The notes under the pieces are model-generated. The model was not told the origin of the DNA and ran no database searches. It saw nothing but the letters and a program-made list of their open reading frames with translations. Source: JACMLD01 sp038207265 (GTDB lineage: Bacteria; Bacteroidota; Bacteroidia; Chitinophagales; Chitinophagaceae). From it: 64,000 bases of DNA. A program made the translations under genes and the position numbers. Location of the stretch: assembly GCA_038207265.1 (NCBI GenBank), contig JBBQZZ010000003.1:62001-126000 (forward strand). Direction: 5' to 3'. Below are positions 53,184 to 62,612 of this stretch, in pieces (within the stretch, counting starts at the first letter, position 1; every line of letters begins with the position of its first letter).

Positions 53184-54674
53184 TTATAATTCTTTTCTTA
53201 ATCGGGCTACCGGGATATTCAATTGTTCGCGGTATTTGGCTACCGTACGGCGGGCTATATTGTAACCCTTTTCCTGTAATAATTCTGTCAGGCGTTCATC
53301 ACTCAATGGTTTCTTTTTACTTTCATCACCTACCATATCGCTAAGTATTTTTTTCACTTCGCGGGTTGATACTTCTTCACCACTATCTGTACTCAGTGAT
53401 TCACTGAAGAAAAATTTTAACCGGTACGTTCCAAACTCCGTTTGTACAAATTTACTGTTTGCAACACGGCTAACAGTGGAAATATCAAGGTTGGTTCGCT
53501 CTGCAATATCTTTCAGGATCATCGGTCGCATGCTAATCTCATCGCCCGTAAGAAAAAATTCCTGCTGGTATTCCATGATGGTTCCCATTACACTGGTGAG
53601 CGTATGCTGTCTTTGTTTGATGGCATCAATAAACCATTTGGCTGCATCAATTTTTTGTTTGATGAATAATACAGCCTCCTTTTGCCGCTTGTCTTTCTTG
53701 CTGCCGCGATCATAATCTTTCAACATATCGCGGTATCCTTCACTGATGCGCAGATCCGGTGCATTGCGTGAGTTAAGGGTTAATTCAAGTTTACCGGCAT
53801 TGTTAAATATAAAAAAATCAGGAATGATATAATTCTCCGCTTTGTTCATTTCACCGGCATTGCCCCCCGGTTTTGGATTCAGCTTAATTATTTGCTGAAT
53901 AATATCCTTTAAACCGTCATCATCTATATTCAGTCCGCGTTGAATTTTTTCATAGTGTTTCTTTGTAAATTCCTCAAAATAATCCTCCAGCACCCAAATC
54001 GCTTTTTCCACCGGTTTCCCTTCGCCCAGTTTACGGTATAATTGCAGTAATAAACACTCCTGCAAATTACGGGCACATATACCCGAAGGATCAAAATGCT
54101 GGATTTTTTGAATCAACGTGTCAATCTCTTCTTCACTGGCATCTATGTTCTGACGAAATGCAAGATCATCCTTAATAGATGAACTCTCCCGGCGCAGGTA
54201 ACCGTCATCATCTATACTACCGATTATCTGTTCTGCTATCTTATGGGAACGATCATCCAGGTTTAACATGCCCAATTGGTCAGCCAGCATTTCATGAAAC
54301 GATGTCTCCACTTTTACCGGGACTGTCTTTTGATCATCCGGATCACCATAATTATCATCCCGCAATTTATAATCTCCCACCTCATCATCTCCGTCTTTGA
54401 TGTAATCACTTACATCAATATTTTCATATTCTGATTCACTGCCATCTGCATCAAAATCATCGTCATTGCTACTATCAAATTCATCCTTAATTTCCTCTGT
54501 CATACTATCATCATGACCATCTTCCCCCACTTCCAGCGCTGGATTTTCCTCCAGCTCTTCCTTGATTCTTTCTTCAAGATTGGCTGTAGGCACCTGCAAC
54601 AGTTTCATTAGCTGAATCTGCTGAGGTGATAATTTCTGGAGTAATCTTTGTTGTAAACTTTGTCCAAGTGACAT
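53184..54674 (-). CDS. rpoN: RNA polymerase sigma-54 factor
   Basis: I start at the ATG at 54674 (MSLGQSLQQRLLQKLSPQQI), giving 496 residues; the longer frame adds 21 residues that fit no family. Region I is the Gln/Leu-rich start that contacts activators (QLMKLLQVPTANLEERIKEE), region II is acidic (about 55-125), the core-binding and HTH regions follow, and the RpoN box ARRTVAKYRE lies at 474-483. It directs RNA polymerase to -24/-12 promoters that need an ATPase activator. No activator gene lies within the window. Confidence 0.95.
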   Translation of the reverse strand: MSLGQSLQQRLLQKLSPQQIQLMKLLQVPTANLEERIKEELEENPALEVGEDGHDDSMTEEIKDEFDSSNDDDFDADGSESEYENIDVSDYIKDGDDEVGDYKLRDDNYGDPDDQKTVPVKVETSFHEMLADQLGMLNLDDRSHKIAEQIIGSIDDDGYLRRESSSIKDDLAFRQNIDASEEEIDTLIQKIQHFDPSGICARNLQECLLLQLYRKLGEGKPVEKAIWVLEDYFEEFTKKHYEKIQRGLNIDDDGLKDIIQQIIKLNPKPGGNAGEMNKAENYIIPDFFIFNNAGKLELTLNSRNAPDLRISEGYRDMLKDYDRGSKKDKRQKEAVLFIKQKIDAAKWFIDAIKQRQHTLTSVMGTIMEYQQEFFLTGDEISMRPMILKDIAERTNLDISTVSRVANSKFVQTEFGTYRLKFFFSESLSTDSGEEVSTREVKKILSDMVGDESKKKPLSDERLTELLQEKGYNIARRTVAKYREQLNIPVARLRKEL

Positions 54675-54775
54675 AACTTGCTTAGGGTTTAGGCTTTGGG
54701 TTTCAAAACATTTTTTCGAAAAACCGCGGCTATCCACAAAAATCAGGCCGTAATTTACGTATAAAAGCAGATAAG

Positions 54776-55129
54776 ATGTTGCAACGATTTTATAAAATTA
54801 TTGTTGTGTGCTTTTTTGGAAGCCTGCACCTCACTGTTTCGGGTCAATTGCGTATGTTGAAAGTGGTGCCAACACCCGTTGTATTCAATAATTATAGCTC
54901 CGTAACCAGTAACCCTTATTTAGGAACTGGTATTTTGACAATATCACATAAAAGTAACTCAGCTAATCCAACTGACGCATCGCTTAACCAGTTTGATCCC
55001 GCATTCTATACGCATCACCTAGCTTTTTTTTGTAAAAAGGAATGGCAATTTGAAAAACACACTTCCATCCCGCTGCGGGTACGCCTGGGTTCATTGGAAT
55101 ATGTAAATAACCTGGAAGGCAAAAAATAA
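54776..55129 (+). CDS. Secreted conserved hypothetical protein
   Basis: The 117-residue protein has a signal peptide (about 1-24, ending VSGQ). The C-terminal segment FFCKKEWQFEKHTSIPLRVR, then LGSLEYVNNLEGK, is one I recall as a repeated ending in Bacteroidota conserved hypotheticals. It is divergent from rpoN with only 101 bases between the two starts, so the two promoters are back to back. Function unknown. Confidence 0.65.
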   Translation: MLQRFYKIIVVCFFGSLHLTVSGQLRMLKVVPTPVVFNNYSSVTSNPYLGTGILTISHKSNSANPTDASLNQFDPAFYTHHLAFFCKKEWQFEKHTSIPLRVRLGSLEYVNNLEGKK

Positions 55130-55278
55130 TTTTCCTGTTTAAGACTAATCAAAAACACTTACTTGTTTATTGGTGTTTACCGCCAAAATGGTTTTAATCA
55201 TTTAGCGCTGGCAATACAGTTATTCCCGCTTTCGTTGTATGATATTGAATCGTTATCCTGATTACCAAATCATATACA

Positions 55279-55713
55279 ATGAGTGTTACACCTGATCTCT
55301 CCATTTTTATTGTTGATGATGATGCATTGTGTCTGACGCTTTATCAGCAATTTTTAAAGCAGCTTGGCTATACAAATATCGAATTGTTCGACAGTGGCGC
55401 CGATTGCATAGACGGATTGGAAGAACACGAACCCGATGTGATTTTTCTAGATTATAATATGGAAGGCATGAACGGGCTGGATGTATTAAAAAAGATAAAA
55501 ACATTCAACCCGGATATTATTGTATATTTTATTTCTGGTCAGGAAGACATAGAAGTAGCCGTTAATACGCTTAAACACGGAGCGGTTGATTATATTATCA
55601 AATCTTCTCTTAATCCAGATAAGATGAAAGCAATCATGGAAAGGATAGAAATGATGAAACCTGAAAAAATAAGAAAATCCAAAAAAACTTTTTTCAAGAA
55701 ACTATTCTCCTGA
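55279..55713 (+). CDS. Single-domain response regulator (CheY-like)
   Basis: The 144-residue protein is a stand-alone receiver: acidic cluster VDDDA at 12-16, phospho-acceptor Asp58 in VIFLDYNMEGMNG, Ser/Thr in YFISGQED and Lys in DYIIKSS near 108. There is no output domain, only a basic C-terminal tail (KPEKIRKSKKTFFKKLF) that may contact membrane or nucleic acid. No kinase gene is beside it, so it serves an orphan or distant pathway. Confidence 0.88.
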   Translation: MSVTPDLSIFIVDDDALCLTLYQQFLKQLGYTNIELFDSGADCIDGLEEHEPDVIFLDYNMEGMNGLDVLKKIKTFNPDIIVYFISGQEDIEVAVNTLKHGAVDYIIKSSLNPDKMKAIMERIEMMKPEKIRKSKKTFFKKLFS

Positions 55714-55766
55714 CAAGCGCTGCCAGTTCATTGGCACAACATAAAATTAATTTCCCAGGATAAATC

Positions 55767-56984
55767 CTAGGCTGATACTGACTGTTGTGCCAATATTTTT
55801 TTGATTGCATTGGTTATTTTTTCTCCTTTTTCTTTTATTTGTTCCTCTGACCACAACAATCCGATAGCAGTTGAAATGCAACGTCCCATTATTTTATCAC
55901 TGGCAGAAAAATCTTTGTTTGCATGATGCATAACAGCTGCTTTCAATTCAGGATGCAATGCGTTTAATGTAGTAGCATTTTTGAGATGACCCCATTTGCG
56001 TATGTAATGCCAGTTATTATCAAACCAATAAAAATTGCCGGCCAGGATGCCCTGTGTTTTCAACTCTGCCACCACGGCACTTGTAATTTCTTCCGTTGGC
56101 AAAAACCAGTTTAAGAATGTACAGGTATCCCCCGCAGGATCAGGAACACGGCGATAAGAAATCTCCGGCACCTGCATAAAAATTTCTTTTAATAATGAAT
56201 GGTTGCGGCGTTGAATATCTAAAAACTGATCCAACTTTTTTATTTGCGCCAGACCTACAGCTGCATGCAGCTCTGAAATCCGGAAATTATAACCAACAAA
56301 AGGATGCAGGTCTGCGCCCCTGTCAACGCCCCTATGATCATGCCCGTGATCCGAATAACCATCGCTTTTTATAAAAACGTCTTCCCGGTTACTCATCACT
56401 ACTCCGCCTTCTGCGCAGGTAATTGTTTTTACAAAATCAAAAGAGAATGTTCCGGCATCTCCAATGGTACCCAATTGCTTTCCCTTATATGAACCGCCAA
56501 TACTCTGGCAGGCATCTTCCAGTAAAATCAAATTGTGCTCTTTGCATATGTTAACCAAAGCATCCATATCAGCCATACTTCCGCACATATGTACTGGCAT
56601 GATACATTTTGTTTTATCAGTGATGGCTTTTCTCACTGCTTCAGGATCCAGTGTAAGTGTATCATCCACATCTACAAAAACAGGTATGGCACCAGCACTG
56701 ATAATTGCCTCAAAACTTGCAACAAAAGTAAAAGCTGGTAAAATAACTTCATCACCGTAACCAATCCCCAATGCACTCATGGCAGTTGTCAACGCTGCAG
56801 TGCCACTGCTTACAAGCTGAGCATATTTACAACCAAAAGTTTTACAAATAGCAGCTTCCAATTCTTTGGCTTTCCAGATGTTTTTGCGCGGGCCATCAAA
56901 TCCGTACCGCATCAGAATTCCTGTTTCCAGCACATCATTCACTTCATTACGTTCTTCTATTCCGAATAATTCAAAGCCGGGCAT
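55767..56984 (-). CDS. DegT/DnrJ/EryC1/StrS aminotransferase
   Basis: The 405-residue protein is a PLP-dependent sugar aminotransferase fold: SSGTAALTTAMSALGIGYGD near 59-78, ILPAFTFVAS, LEDACQSIGG with Asp157, and SFDFVKTITCAEGG with the PLP Lys186, followed by NFRISELHAAVGLAQIKKLD. Family members aminate keto-sugars for surface polysaccharides or antibiotics. No other sugar-nucleotide genes are adjacent, so its pathway is unknown; the late insertion around 290-330 (WFDNNWHYIRKWGHL) is like that of ring-cleaving or scyllo-inosamine-type members. Confidence 0.87.
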   Translation of the reverse strand: MPGFELFGIEERNEVNDVLETGILMRYGFDGPRKNIWKAKELEAAICKTFGCKYAQLVSSGTAALTTAMSALGIGYGDEVILPAFTFVASFEAIISAGAIPVFVDVDDTLTLDPEAVRKAITDKTKCIMPVHMCGSMADMDALVNICKEHNLILLEDACQSIGGSYKGKQLGTIGDAGTFSFDFVKTITCAEGGVVMSNREDVFIKSDGYSDHGHDHRGVDRGADLHPFVGYNFRISELHAAVGLAQIKKLDQFLDIQRRNHSLLKEIFMQVPEISYRRVPDPAGDTCTFLNWFLPTEEITSAVVAELKTQGILAGNFYWFDNNWHYIRKWGHLKNATTLNALHPELKAAVMHHANKDFSASDKIMGRCISTAIGLLWSEEQIKEKGEKITNAIKKILAQQSVSA

Positions 56985-57095
56985 AATGGATAAATTAAAT
57001 TATTAATAAACAACTACAAAGATAAAAAAGATTGTTGTGCTGCCAGTGAACAGTTGTTGAAAGATTGTTTTGGATGAATGAAACTTAATGTTTTT

Positions 57096-58307
57096 TTATT
57101 TTGTGCCGGTACTGTCTACCCAGTTCATGGGGGGCACCAAAGCTGGGTTTTTGTAGTAGTTATTTCTCAAACTATCGCTCCATCCATTGGGGTTTTTTTC
57201 AAAAGACTTGCTGCTGAAATAAATTGCTCCCTGGATATTAGGAGTACTGCGCAGCGATTGTATCATTCTTGGCAACAAATTCTTGTCTTTCCATGCAGCA
57301 TTGCTACCCGCTTTATAGATTCCAATACCAATATAACAGTGCTTACCGTATGAATGTTTACTCCACCAATCCAGTAATACTTCATAAGCCGCAGCCCTGT
57401 GTCCAAATTCCCAGTAAATCTGCGGCGCAACATAATCAATCCAGCCATTTTTTAACCATAGTAAAATATCTGCATACAGATCATCGTAATTCGTTTGCCC
57501 GGCGGTAGTAGCACTGCCTTCGGGATCCTTTGCAAGGTTTCTCCATACTCCAAATGGACTGATACCAAACTGGCAATTCTTCTTTTCTTCTTTTATTGCT
57601 TTGCTCAGCATGAGAATTACACTGTCTACATTACTTCGCCTCCAGTCTTCCCTGTTCATACCATTGCCGTATTTCTGGAAAGAGACATCGTCTGCAAATT
57701 CTTTTCCCGCAATGCGATACGGATAAAAGTAATCGTCAAAATGAATGGCGTCTATATTATACCGACTTACAATATCCCGTATAACATTTACAACAAACCG
57801 CTGGGCATCCTTGTTACCCGGATCAAAATAACGTTTATCCCCATACGATAAAAACCATTCCGGGTGTATACGGGTAATATGTGATCGGGAAATAGAAGAA
57901 ACGCCGATCTGAAATTCTGCACGGTAAGGGTTGCACCAGGCATGAAATTCCATACCTCTTTTGTGTGCCTCTTCAATCATAAACTGCAATGGATCATAAT
58001 AAGGTGAAGGCGGAGTACCCTGTGTTCCTGTAAGCCATTCGCTCCAGGGCTCATAAGGTGACGGATACATTGCATCTGTTGCAGGACGTACCTGAACAAT
58101 TACCGCATTCATTCCATTGCGTTGATGCATATCCAGCAACCTGATATATTCAGCCTTCTGGCTTTCAGTATTGTAATTACCTTTCGAGGGCCAGTCGATA
58201 TTATCAACCGTGGCCACCCAAACTCCGCGAAATTCATAAGCGGGCTGTGAAAAAGAACAGGTCGAAATAAAAAGCAGGCAAAAACAAGTTAAAGTGAGAT
58301 TTTTCAT
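57096..58307 (-). CDS. Glycosyl hydrolase-like 10 protein (GHL10, DUF187)
   Basis: I use the ATG at 58307 (MKNLTLTCFCLLF), giving 403 residues with a signal peptide. The DUF187 TIM barrel (PF02638) is clear: EFRGVWVATVDNIDWPS near the start, MHQRNGMNAVIVQVRPATDA, GMEFHAWCNPYRAEF, YNIDAIHFDDYFYPY and WIDYVAPQIYWEFGH. Family members act on glycans of the cell envelope or on starch-like polymers; the Asp/Glu pair in HFDDYF and FGISPFGVWRN fits catalysis. It is followed by no partner; a MarR regulator lies just upstream on the same strand. Confidence 0.87.
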   Translation of the reverse strand: MKNLTLTCFCLLFISTCSFSQPAYEFRGVWVATVDNIDWPSKGNYNTESQKAEYIRLLDMHQRNGMNAVIVQVRPATDAMYPSPYEPWSEWLTGTQGTPPSPYYDPLQFMIEEAHKRGMEFHAWCNPYRAEFQIGVSSISRSHITRIHPEWFLSYGDKRYFDPGNKDAQRFVVNVIRDIVSRYNIDAIHFDDYFYPYRIAGKEFADDVSFQKYGNGMNREDWRRSNVDSVILMLSKAIKEEKKNCQFGISPFGVWRNLAKDPEGSATTAGQTNYDDLYADILLWLKNGWIDYVAPQIYWEFGHRAAAYEVLLDWWSKHSYGKHCYIGIGIYKAGSNAAWKDKNLLPRMIQSLRSTPNIQGAIYFSSKSFEKNPNGWSDSLRNNYYKNPALVPPMNWVDSTGTK

Positions 58308-58358
58308 ACTGTCGTTCATTCACTGAATGTATCTTATTGAACTTCTTATAATGATTAT

Positions 58359-58811
58359 TTATTGTACTTCCCGTATTTTATCCAGTAAACTATTTAATGT
58401 TTTAGCTTCTGCATCATTGAGATTCTTAAGAACATTGTCCATGTCTTCCTGGTATTTATCTGTCTGCTCCAAAAGCTTCAGGCCCTTTTCAGAAATAGTA
58501 ACGTCTACAAGCCTCCGATCTTCTTCACAGGTTACTTTTTTAACAAGTTCTTTTATCACCAGCCTGTCCACTATCCGGCTCGTATCACTCATTTTATCAA
58601 GCATGCGCTGTCTTATTTGCAGGGTAGATAACGGTGTACCGGCTCCACGCAAAATGCGCAGGATATTGAACTGCTGGGACGTTATATTAAACTGATCATG
58701 AAACTTCTTCAGTTGACCCGTCATCCAGTTAAACGTATAGATAAGGTTAATACTGGCTTTCTGGTATTCGTTTTTAAACCTGGATTGATTAATGTCTTGT
58801 TCAATACCCAT
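58359..58811 (-). CDS. MarR family transcriptional regulator
   Basis: The 150-residue protein has the MarR winged helix: ITSQQFNILRILRGAGTPL, STLQIRQRMLDKMSDTSRIV (recognition helix region) and RLVIKELVKKVTCEEDRRLVD with the wing Asp/Arg pair, then ISEKGLKLLEQ. MarR proteins repress nearby genes until a small ligand binds. The GHL10 gene lies downstream on the same strand and the DinB gene upstream; either could be a target. Spacing of 32 bases from the DinB stop suggests a shared transcript. Confidence 0.88.
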   Translation of the reverse strand: MGIEQDINQSRFKNEYQKASINLIYTFNWMTGQLKKFHDQFNITSQQFNILRILRGAGTPLSTLQIRQRMLDKMSDTSRIVDRLVIKELVKKVTCEEDRRLVDVTISEKGLKLLEQTDKYQEDMDNVLKNLNDAEAKTLNSLLDKIREVQ

Positions 58812-58843
58812 AATAATAAATTAAACAAGACAAGGTAAGAAAA

Positions 58844-59326
58844 TTACTGTTCCAAGATCTTTCGCAATTCAGATGTTACCATAAATATAGCAAACAGGTG
58901 GTGGGCCTCATGCAGAAGGAAGAATTCAATCCATTGGTTTACATTCATCCTGCCAAATTTTGGATGAACAGCCACTTTCCGAAGAGCAGGTTCACTGAGA
59001 TGGTTGATGCTTTTATAAATCAGGAACCTTTGCGCGGTAATATCATCCATCAACTCTTTAAAGGTATGTTTCAAATAATCATTGAAAAGTGGGTCCTGTT
59101 CGGCTACATATCTTTCAAAAGACAAATTATCTTTTTGTACAATAATCTGCATTCTCTGAAAGAACGTTGGTTGGTAAGCGGCCAGGTGCACAATGTTTTC
59201 AAATGCACTCCATTTGTTGGGAATTAATTTTTCTTTTAATTGTTGCTCCGATAAACCCATGATTAGTTCATGCAGGGTTTCGTGCTGATATTTAAGACGG
59301 CCAAGAATGGATGAAGACAAAGGCAT
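58844..59326 (-). CDS. DinB/YfiT family putative metal-dependent protein
   Basis: The 160-residue protein is a four-helix bundle of the DinB_2 type: KWSAFENIVHLAAYQPTFF with the first His near 47, and FFLLHEAHHLFAIF near 140-146 with the His pair that completes the metal site. Family members are thiol-transferase-like or of unknown use; bacillithiol-type transferases belong here. It begins 18 bases after the radical SAM gene and precedes the MarR gene, so these three may form one unit. Confidence 0.82.
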   Translation of the reverse strand: MPLSSSILGRLKYQHETLHELIMGLSEQQLKEKLIPNKWSAFENIVHLAAYQPTFFQRMQIIVQKDNLSFERYVAEQDPLFNDYLKHTFKELMDDITAQRFLIYKSINHLSEPALRKVAVHPKFGRMNVNQWIEFFLLHEAHHLFAIFMVTSELRKILEQ

Positions 59327-59344
59327 TTCTATAAGTTTGATATT

Positions 59345-60376
59345 TTAATCGCTCCATACTTTGGTACCCTCACTGCAGTTAGCGCAAATATCAATTTGTT
59401 TCCTGCTTTCCATAATTTTGGTTCTGAATGCGGTATACTTTCCGTTTTGCCATATTTCTTTGAATGGCTTTCCTTTCAGATCACCTAACTGCTGTTGCGC
59501 ATCTTTATCAAAACAACAAGGCACCACAAGTCCATCCCATGTAATCACCGGTGAATGCCATAGTCTCCAGCAATGATTATGCAATTCATTTTTAAATTCA
59601 AACCGTCCGTTGCTATTTTTTTTATACCGGCTGTATTTGTCAATACTAGGAATGAGTTGATTGGGATCGTTTTCGTAATCGTATACCTGGGCAGTCTTAA
59701 ACCATACATCATCCACTGCAATTTCAACCGCTAATTTTTTTATGTCTTCAATCTGATGCTCATTTGGTTTTACAACCAGAAATTGAAAAATAATAAAAGG
59801 CGTTTTACTCTTTAATTCCTTTTTCCATTTCACTATATTTTTCGCACCTTCCAGAACCTTATTGAGATTACCACCTACACGGTATTGCTGATATACATCC
59901 TGTGTAGTGCCGTCTATAGAAATGATGAGCCTATCCAGTCCGCTCTCAATCGTTCTCTTCGCATTGGTGTCATTCAGGTAATGAGCATTGGTTGATGTTG
60001 CCGTATAAATTTTTTTTGATGCCGCATATTTCACCATGTCAAGAAAGTCAGGGTTCAAATAGGGTTCTCCCTGGAAATAGAAAACGAGGTAAAATAATTC
60101 TTTGTACAATTGGTCGATAGTATCCCTGAAAAAGTCATTTTGTAACATACCGGTTGGGCGAGTAAAAGCTCTTAAACCACTGGGACATTCTGGACATCTT
60201 AGATTGCAGGAAGTGGTGGGTTCAAATGAAATAGAAATTGGAAATCCCCACTGAACGGGTTTCCCGGTCCATTTACTGATATAATAACTGCTCAATACTC
60301 TTGCAGCATTCCAGCTCCGGGAGAGTGTAAGCTTCGACAGCAGATTTATGGTATCCTTAAAATTAAACTTCGGCAT
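59345..60376 (-). CDS. Radical SAM/SPASM domain protein
   Basis: The 343-residue protein has the CxxxCxxC cluster motif at Cys57, Cys61 and Cys64 (SCNLRCPECPSG), a radical SAM barrel and a SPASM end with HNHCWRLWHSPV, VVPCCFDKD and CANCSEG, which should bind a second iron-sulfur cluster. SPASM proteins modify peptides or proteins or act in cofactor maturation. No short precursor-peptide gene is visible beside it. It is the first gene of the possible three-gene unit with DinB and MarR. Confidence 0.87.
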   Translation of the reverse strand: MPKFNFKDTINLLSKLTLSRSWNAARVLSSYYISKWTGKPVQWGFPISISFEPTTSCNLRCPECPSGLRAFTRPTGMLQNDFFRDTIDQLYKELFYLVFYFQGEPYLNPDFLDMVKYAASKKIYTATSTNAHYLNDTNAKRTIESGLDRLIISIDGTTQDVYQQYRVGGNLNKVLEGAKNIVKWKKELKSKTPFIIFQFLVVKPNEHQIEDIKKLAVEIAVDDVWFKTAQVYDYENDPNQLIPSIDKYSRYKKNSNGRFEFKNELHNHCWRLWHSPVITWDGLVVPCCFDKDAQQQLGDLKGKPFKEIWQNGKYTAFRTKIMESRKQIDICANCSEGTKVWSD

Positions 60377-60558
60377 ACGAACAGTAAAATTAGGAATGCT
60401 GTGCTTAAGTCACGAAAAAATCCAACGGCGGCATTGTATCCCGTAAGTTAATTGTATGGCTGTTAACAGGCTGCTTACTAAGATTACAATTATTGCACCA
60501 ATTTGCTGATAGTTTCTTAAACTGCTTCACGGCATTCGCAGTTCAATTATTCAACGAT

Positions 60559-60566
60559 TATATTTG
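60559..60566 (+). promoter_or_regulatory. Candidate -7 element of the GH25 gene (possibly leaderless)
   Basis: TATATTTG exactly matches the Bacteroidota -7 consensus TAnnTTTG. It ends only seven bases before the ATG at 60573, so transcription would begin at or next to the start codon. No clear -33 TTG is seen, so the call is tentative. Confidence 0.4.
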
Positions 60567-60572
60567 CAGTTG

Positions 60573-61343
60573 ATGGCAAAAAGTAAGAAGAAAAACAAAA
60601 AAGCTGTTCGGAATCTGGTACTGGCATTGGTTGTATTTGCAGGTGCGGGCACGGCAGCCTGGTTCTGGTACCGGTTTCACTCCACAAATTTTGTAACCTA
60701 CCCTGAATTCGGTATTGCGGTGCCGGATAACTTTACAATACATGGTATTGACGTTTCACATCACCAGGATAATATCAATTGGGACCTGGTGCAAAGCATG
60801 GAAGTAAAAAACATAAAAATTGGATTTGCATTCATTAAAGCCACAGAGGGTATTGGAAAAGTGGATAGCCATTTCAATCAAAACTGGTTTAAATCAAAAG
60901 ATGCTGGTTTGTGCCGGGGTGCTTATCATTTTTTCCTTGCCACCAAGAGTGGAAAATTACAGGCACAAAATTTTATCGATGTGGTGGAATTAAAACCAGG
61001 AGATCTCCCACCTGTTCTGGATGTTGAACAAACTTACGGTGTGAGCACGGAAAAGTTGCTTAAAGAAGTGAAAGCTTTTTTACAAACTACAGAAAATTAT
61101 TTTGGTGTAAAACCAATCATTTATACAAATGTTGATTTCTATCGTCAATATCTGAATGGTTCATTAGATGACTATCCGTTATGGGTAGCGCATTACCTTC
61201 AGCAGGACACACCGCGTATTAAACGCAACTGGTTGTTTTGGCAATACAGTGAAGCGGGGCATGTAAACGGCATTATTTATAAAGTGGACTTTAATGTATT
61301 TAATGGCGATTCAACCGCCTTTAAGAATCTTTTGATGAATTAA
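60573..61343 (+). CDS. GH25 family lysozyme
   Basis: From the ATG at 60573 (MAKSKKKNKKAVRN) the protein has 256 residues: a basic start, one membrane helix at about 13-32 and a GH25 barrel. GIDVSHHQDNINW carries the catalytic Asp60, FIKATEG follows, and PPVLDVEQTYG near 146-156 holds the Asp/Glu pair; LFWQYSEAGHVNGI is the usual end. It should cut the glycan strand of peptidoglycan while anchored in the membrane by its N-terminus. A small membrane protein gene follows. Confidence 0.88.
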   Translation: MAKSKKKNKKAVRNLVLALVVFAGAGTAAWFWYRFHSTNFVTYPEFGIAVPDNFTIHGIDVSHHQDNINWDLVQSMEVKNIKIGFAFIKATEGIGKVDSHFNQNWFKSKDAGLCRGAYHFFLATKSGKLQAQNFIDVVELKPGDLPPVLDVEQTYGVSTEKLLKEVKAFLQTTENYFGVKPIIYTNVDFYRQYLNGSLDDYPLWVAHYLQQDTPRIKRNWLFWQYSEAGHVNGIIYKVDFNVFNGDSTAFKNLLMN

Positions 61344-61412
61344 ATTTATTCCAATCAACTTTACAAATAGTAATTTGTGTAGTGCATTCTTCAGTAAGAT
61401 AATGGATCACTC

Positions 61413-61649
61413 ATGAGCAATGTGGAACCAGAAATAAAAGATTTTTTGAAACGGGTGGTCTGGTCCATTTCCTTCGTACTGCTATACATGATTATTAACT
61501 CCACGGCAGGTATTGCAGCCGGATGGCTTTTTTTCTCAGACAGACCAACAACCGGTAATTATATTTTTTACTGCTGGTTACTCTTCAGTACAATTGGTCT
61601 ATTAATATTATTGATTAAATGGTGGAGAAAGAAATTTCCACACGGTTGA
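61413..61649 (+). CDS. Small hypothetical membrane protein
   Basis: A 78-residue protein with two hydrophobic segments (VVWSISFVLLYMIINSTAGI, then YIFYCWLLFSTIGLLILLI) and a basic tail. It starts 69 bases after the lysozyme gene on the same strand and ends next to a convergent SPFH gene. I do not recognise the family. The two clean helices and an ATG start support a real gene. Confidence 0.6.
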   Translation: MSNVEPEIKDFLKRVVWSISFVLLYMIINSTAGIAAGWLFFSDRPTTGNYIFYCWLLFSTIGLLILLIKWWRKKFPHG

Positions 61650-61652
61650 TTG

Positions 61653-62561
61653 TTATTGCCCTTTGGTATCCAATATAACGGGATTACTTCCCTTTCCCAT
61701 GATAATTACTTTGGCATTGGCCGATTTTGCAATTTCCAATTGTGCTTTAATACTTTCGTATTGTAATTGTTTGTCTGTAAGGCTTTCACTGATAATACGC
61801 TGGTAATCGGCTATACCCTGGGCTTCTACTCTTTTTCTTTCTGCCTCCTGTTTTTCTTTCTGCAAAACAAATTGCATTTTTTGTGCATCCTGTTCCGCGT
61901 TGATTTTTTGTTCGATGGTAACTCTTACCGACTGCGGTAAAGTGATGTTTCTTACAAGAAGGTTTTCCAGTAGCAATCCGCGTTTATTAAAATCACTTTC
62001 TATTGTTTTGAAAATACGTTGCTGGAATTCATCTCGTTTAGTAGAATAGAGTGCAACGGCTTCATAATAAACAGCATTGTCGCGGATCCTGGTACGTGTA
62101 ATGGGACGCACAATTTTATCTTCATAATTCTCTCCTGTTTGTGAAAGCAGTTTGGGTGCATCGTTGGGAACAACACGATACAGAACGGATAAATCTATGG
62201 TCACTTCCAATCCATCTGATGTTAACACACGAATGGCATCATCGCCTGTTTTATGTCCTTCATCCTGTATTCCACTCATTGTATAGTTCATGGTTTTTAC
62301 ATCCATTTTTACCACATCAACCAATGGATTGATAAAGTGCAGTCCACTGTTCAATACATCGTCCTGCACTTTTCCAAATAGCTTTTTAACGCCTATCTGG
62401 CCAGCTTCTATCTGGATGACGCAGGCAGTTGTGATCCCCAACAGAATAATAATAAGTCCAACAACGCGCAAGGGGTTACCAAAGCGTCTTAGTTTTTCAT
62501 CACTGCGCAGAAGTCCAAGGCCAGCGAAGAAAACTATCAGCCCAAGAATGAGGAGTATCAT
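61653..62561 (-). CDS. SPFH/prohibitin family membrane protein
   Basis: The 302-residue protein has two N-terminal hydrophobic segments (about 2-18 and 33-51), then the SPFH domain (VIQIEAGQIGVKKLFGKV, SGLHFINPLVDVVKMDVKT, SDGLEVTIDLSVLYRV) and a long coiled coil (EQKINAEQDAQKMQFVLQKE, EAERKRVEAQGIADYQRII). Prohibitin-like proteins form large rings on the membrane and often regulate a membrane protease. No protease gene is adjacent. It ends 3 bases past the end of the opposite gene. Confidence 0.88.
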   Translation of the reverse strand: MILLILGLIVFFAGLGLLRSDEKLRRFGNPLRVVGLIIILLGITTACVIQIEAGQIGVKKLFGKVQDDVLNSGLHFINPLVDVVKMDVKTMNYTMSGIQDEGHKTGDDAIRVLTSDGLEVTIDLSVLYRVVPNDAPKLLSQTGENYEDKIVRPITRTRIRDNAVYYEAVALYSTKRDEFQQRIFKTIESDFNKRGLLLENLLVRNITLPQSVRVTIEQKINAEQDAQKMQFVLQKEKQEAERKRVEAQGIADYQRIISESLTDKQLQYESIKAQLEIAKSANAKVIIMGKGSNPVILDTKGQ

Positions 62562-62612
62562 ATAATTTATGTTTGAATACGAAGTAACGCCTAATAAACC
62601 ATTTCGCGATTA

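Noticed and set aside
59345..60563. RiPP precursor peptide gene next to the radical SAM/SPASM enzyme
   Set aside because: No short frame with a leader-like sequence and repeated core residues was found on either side.
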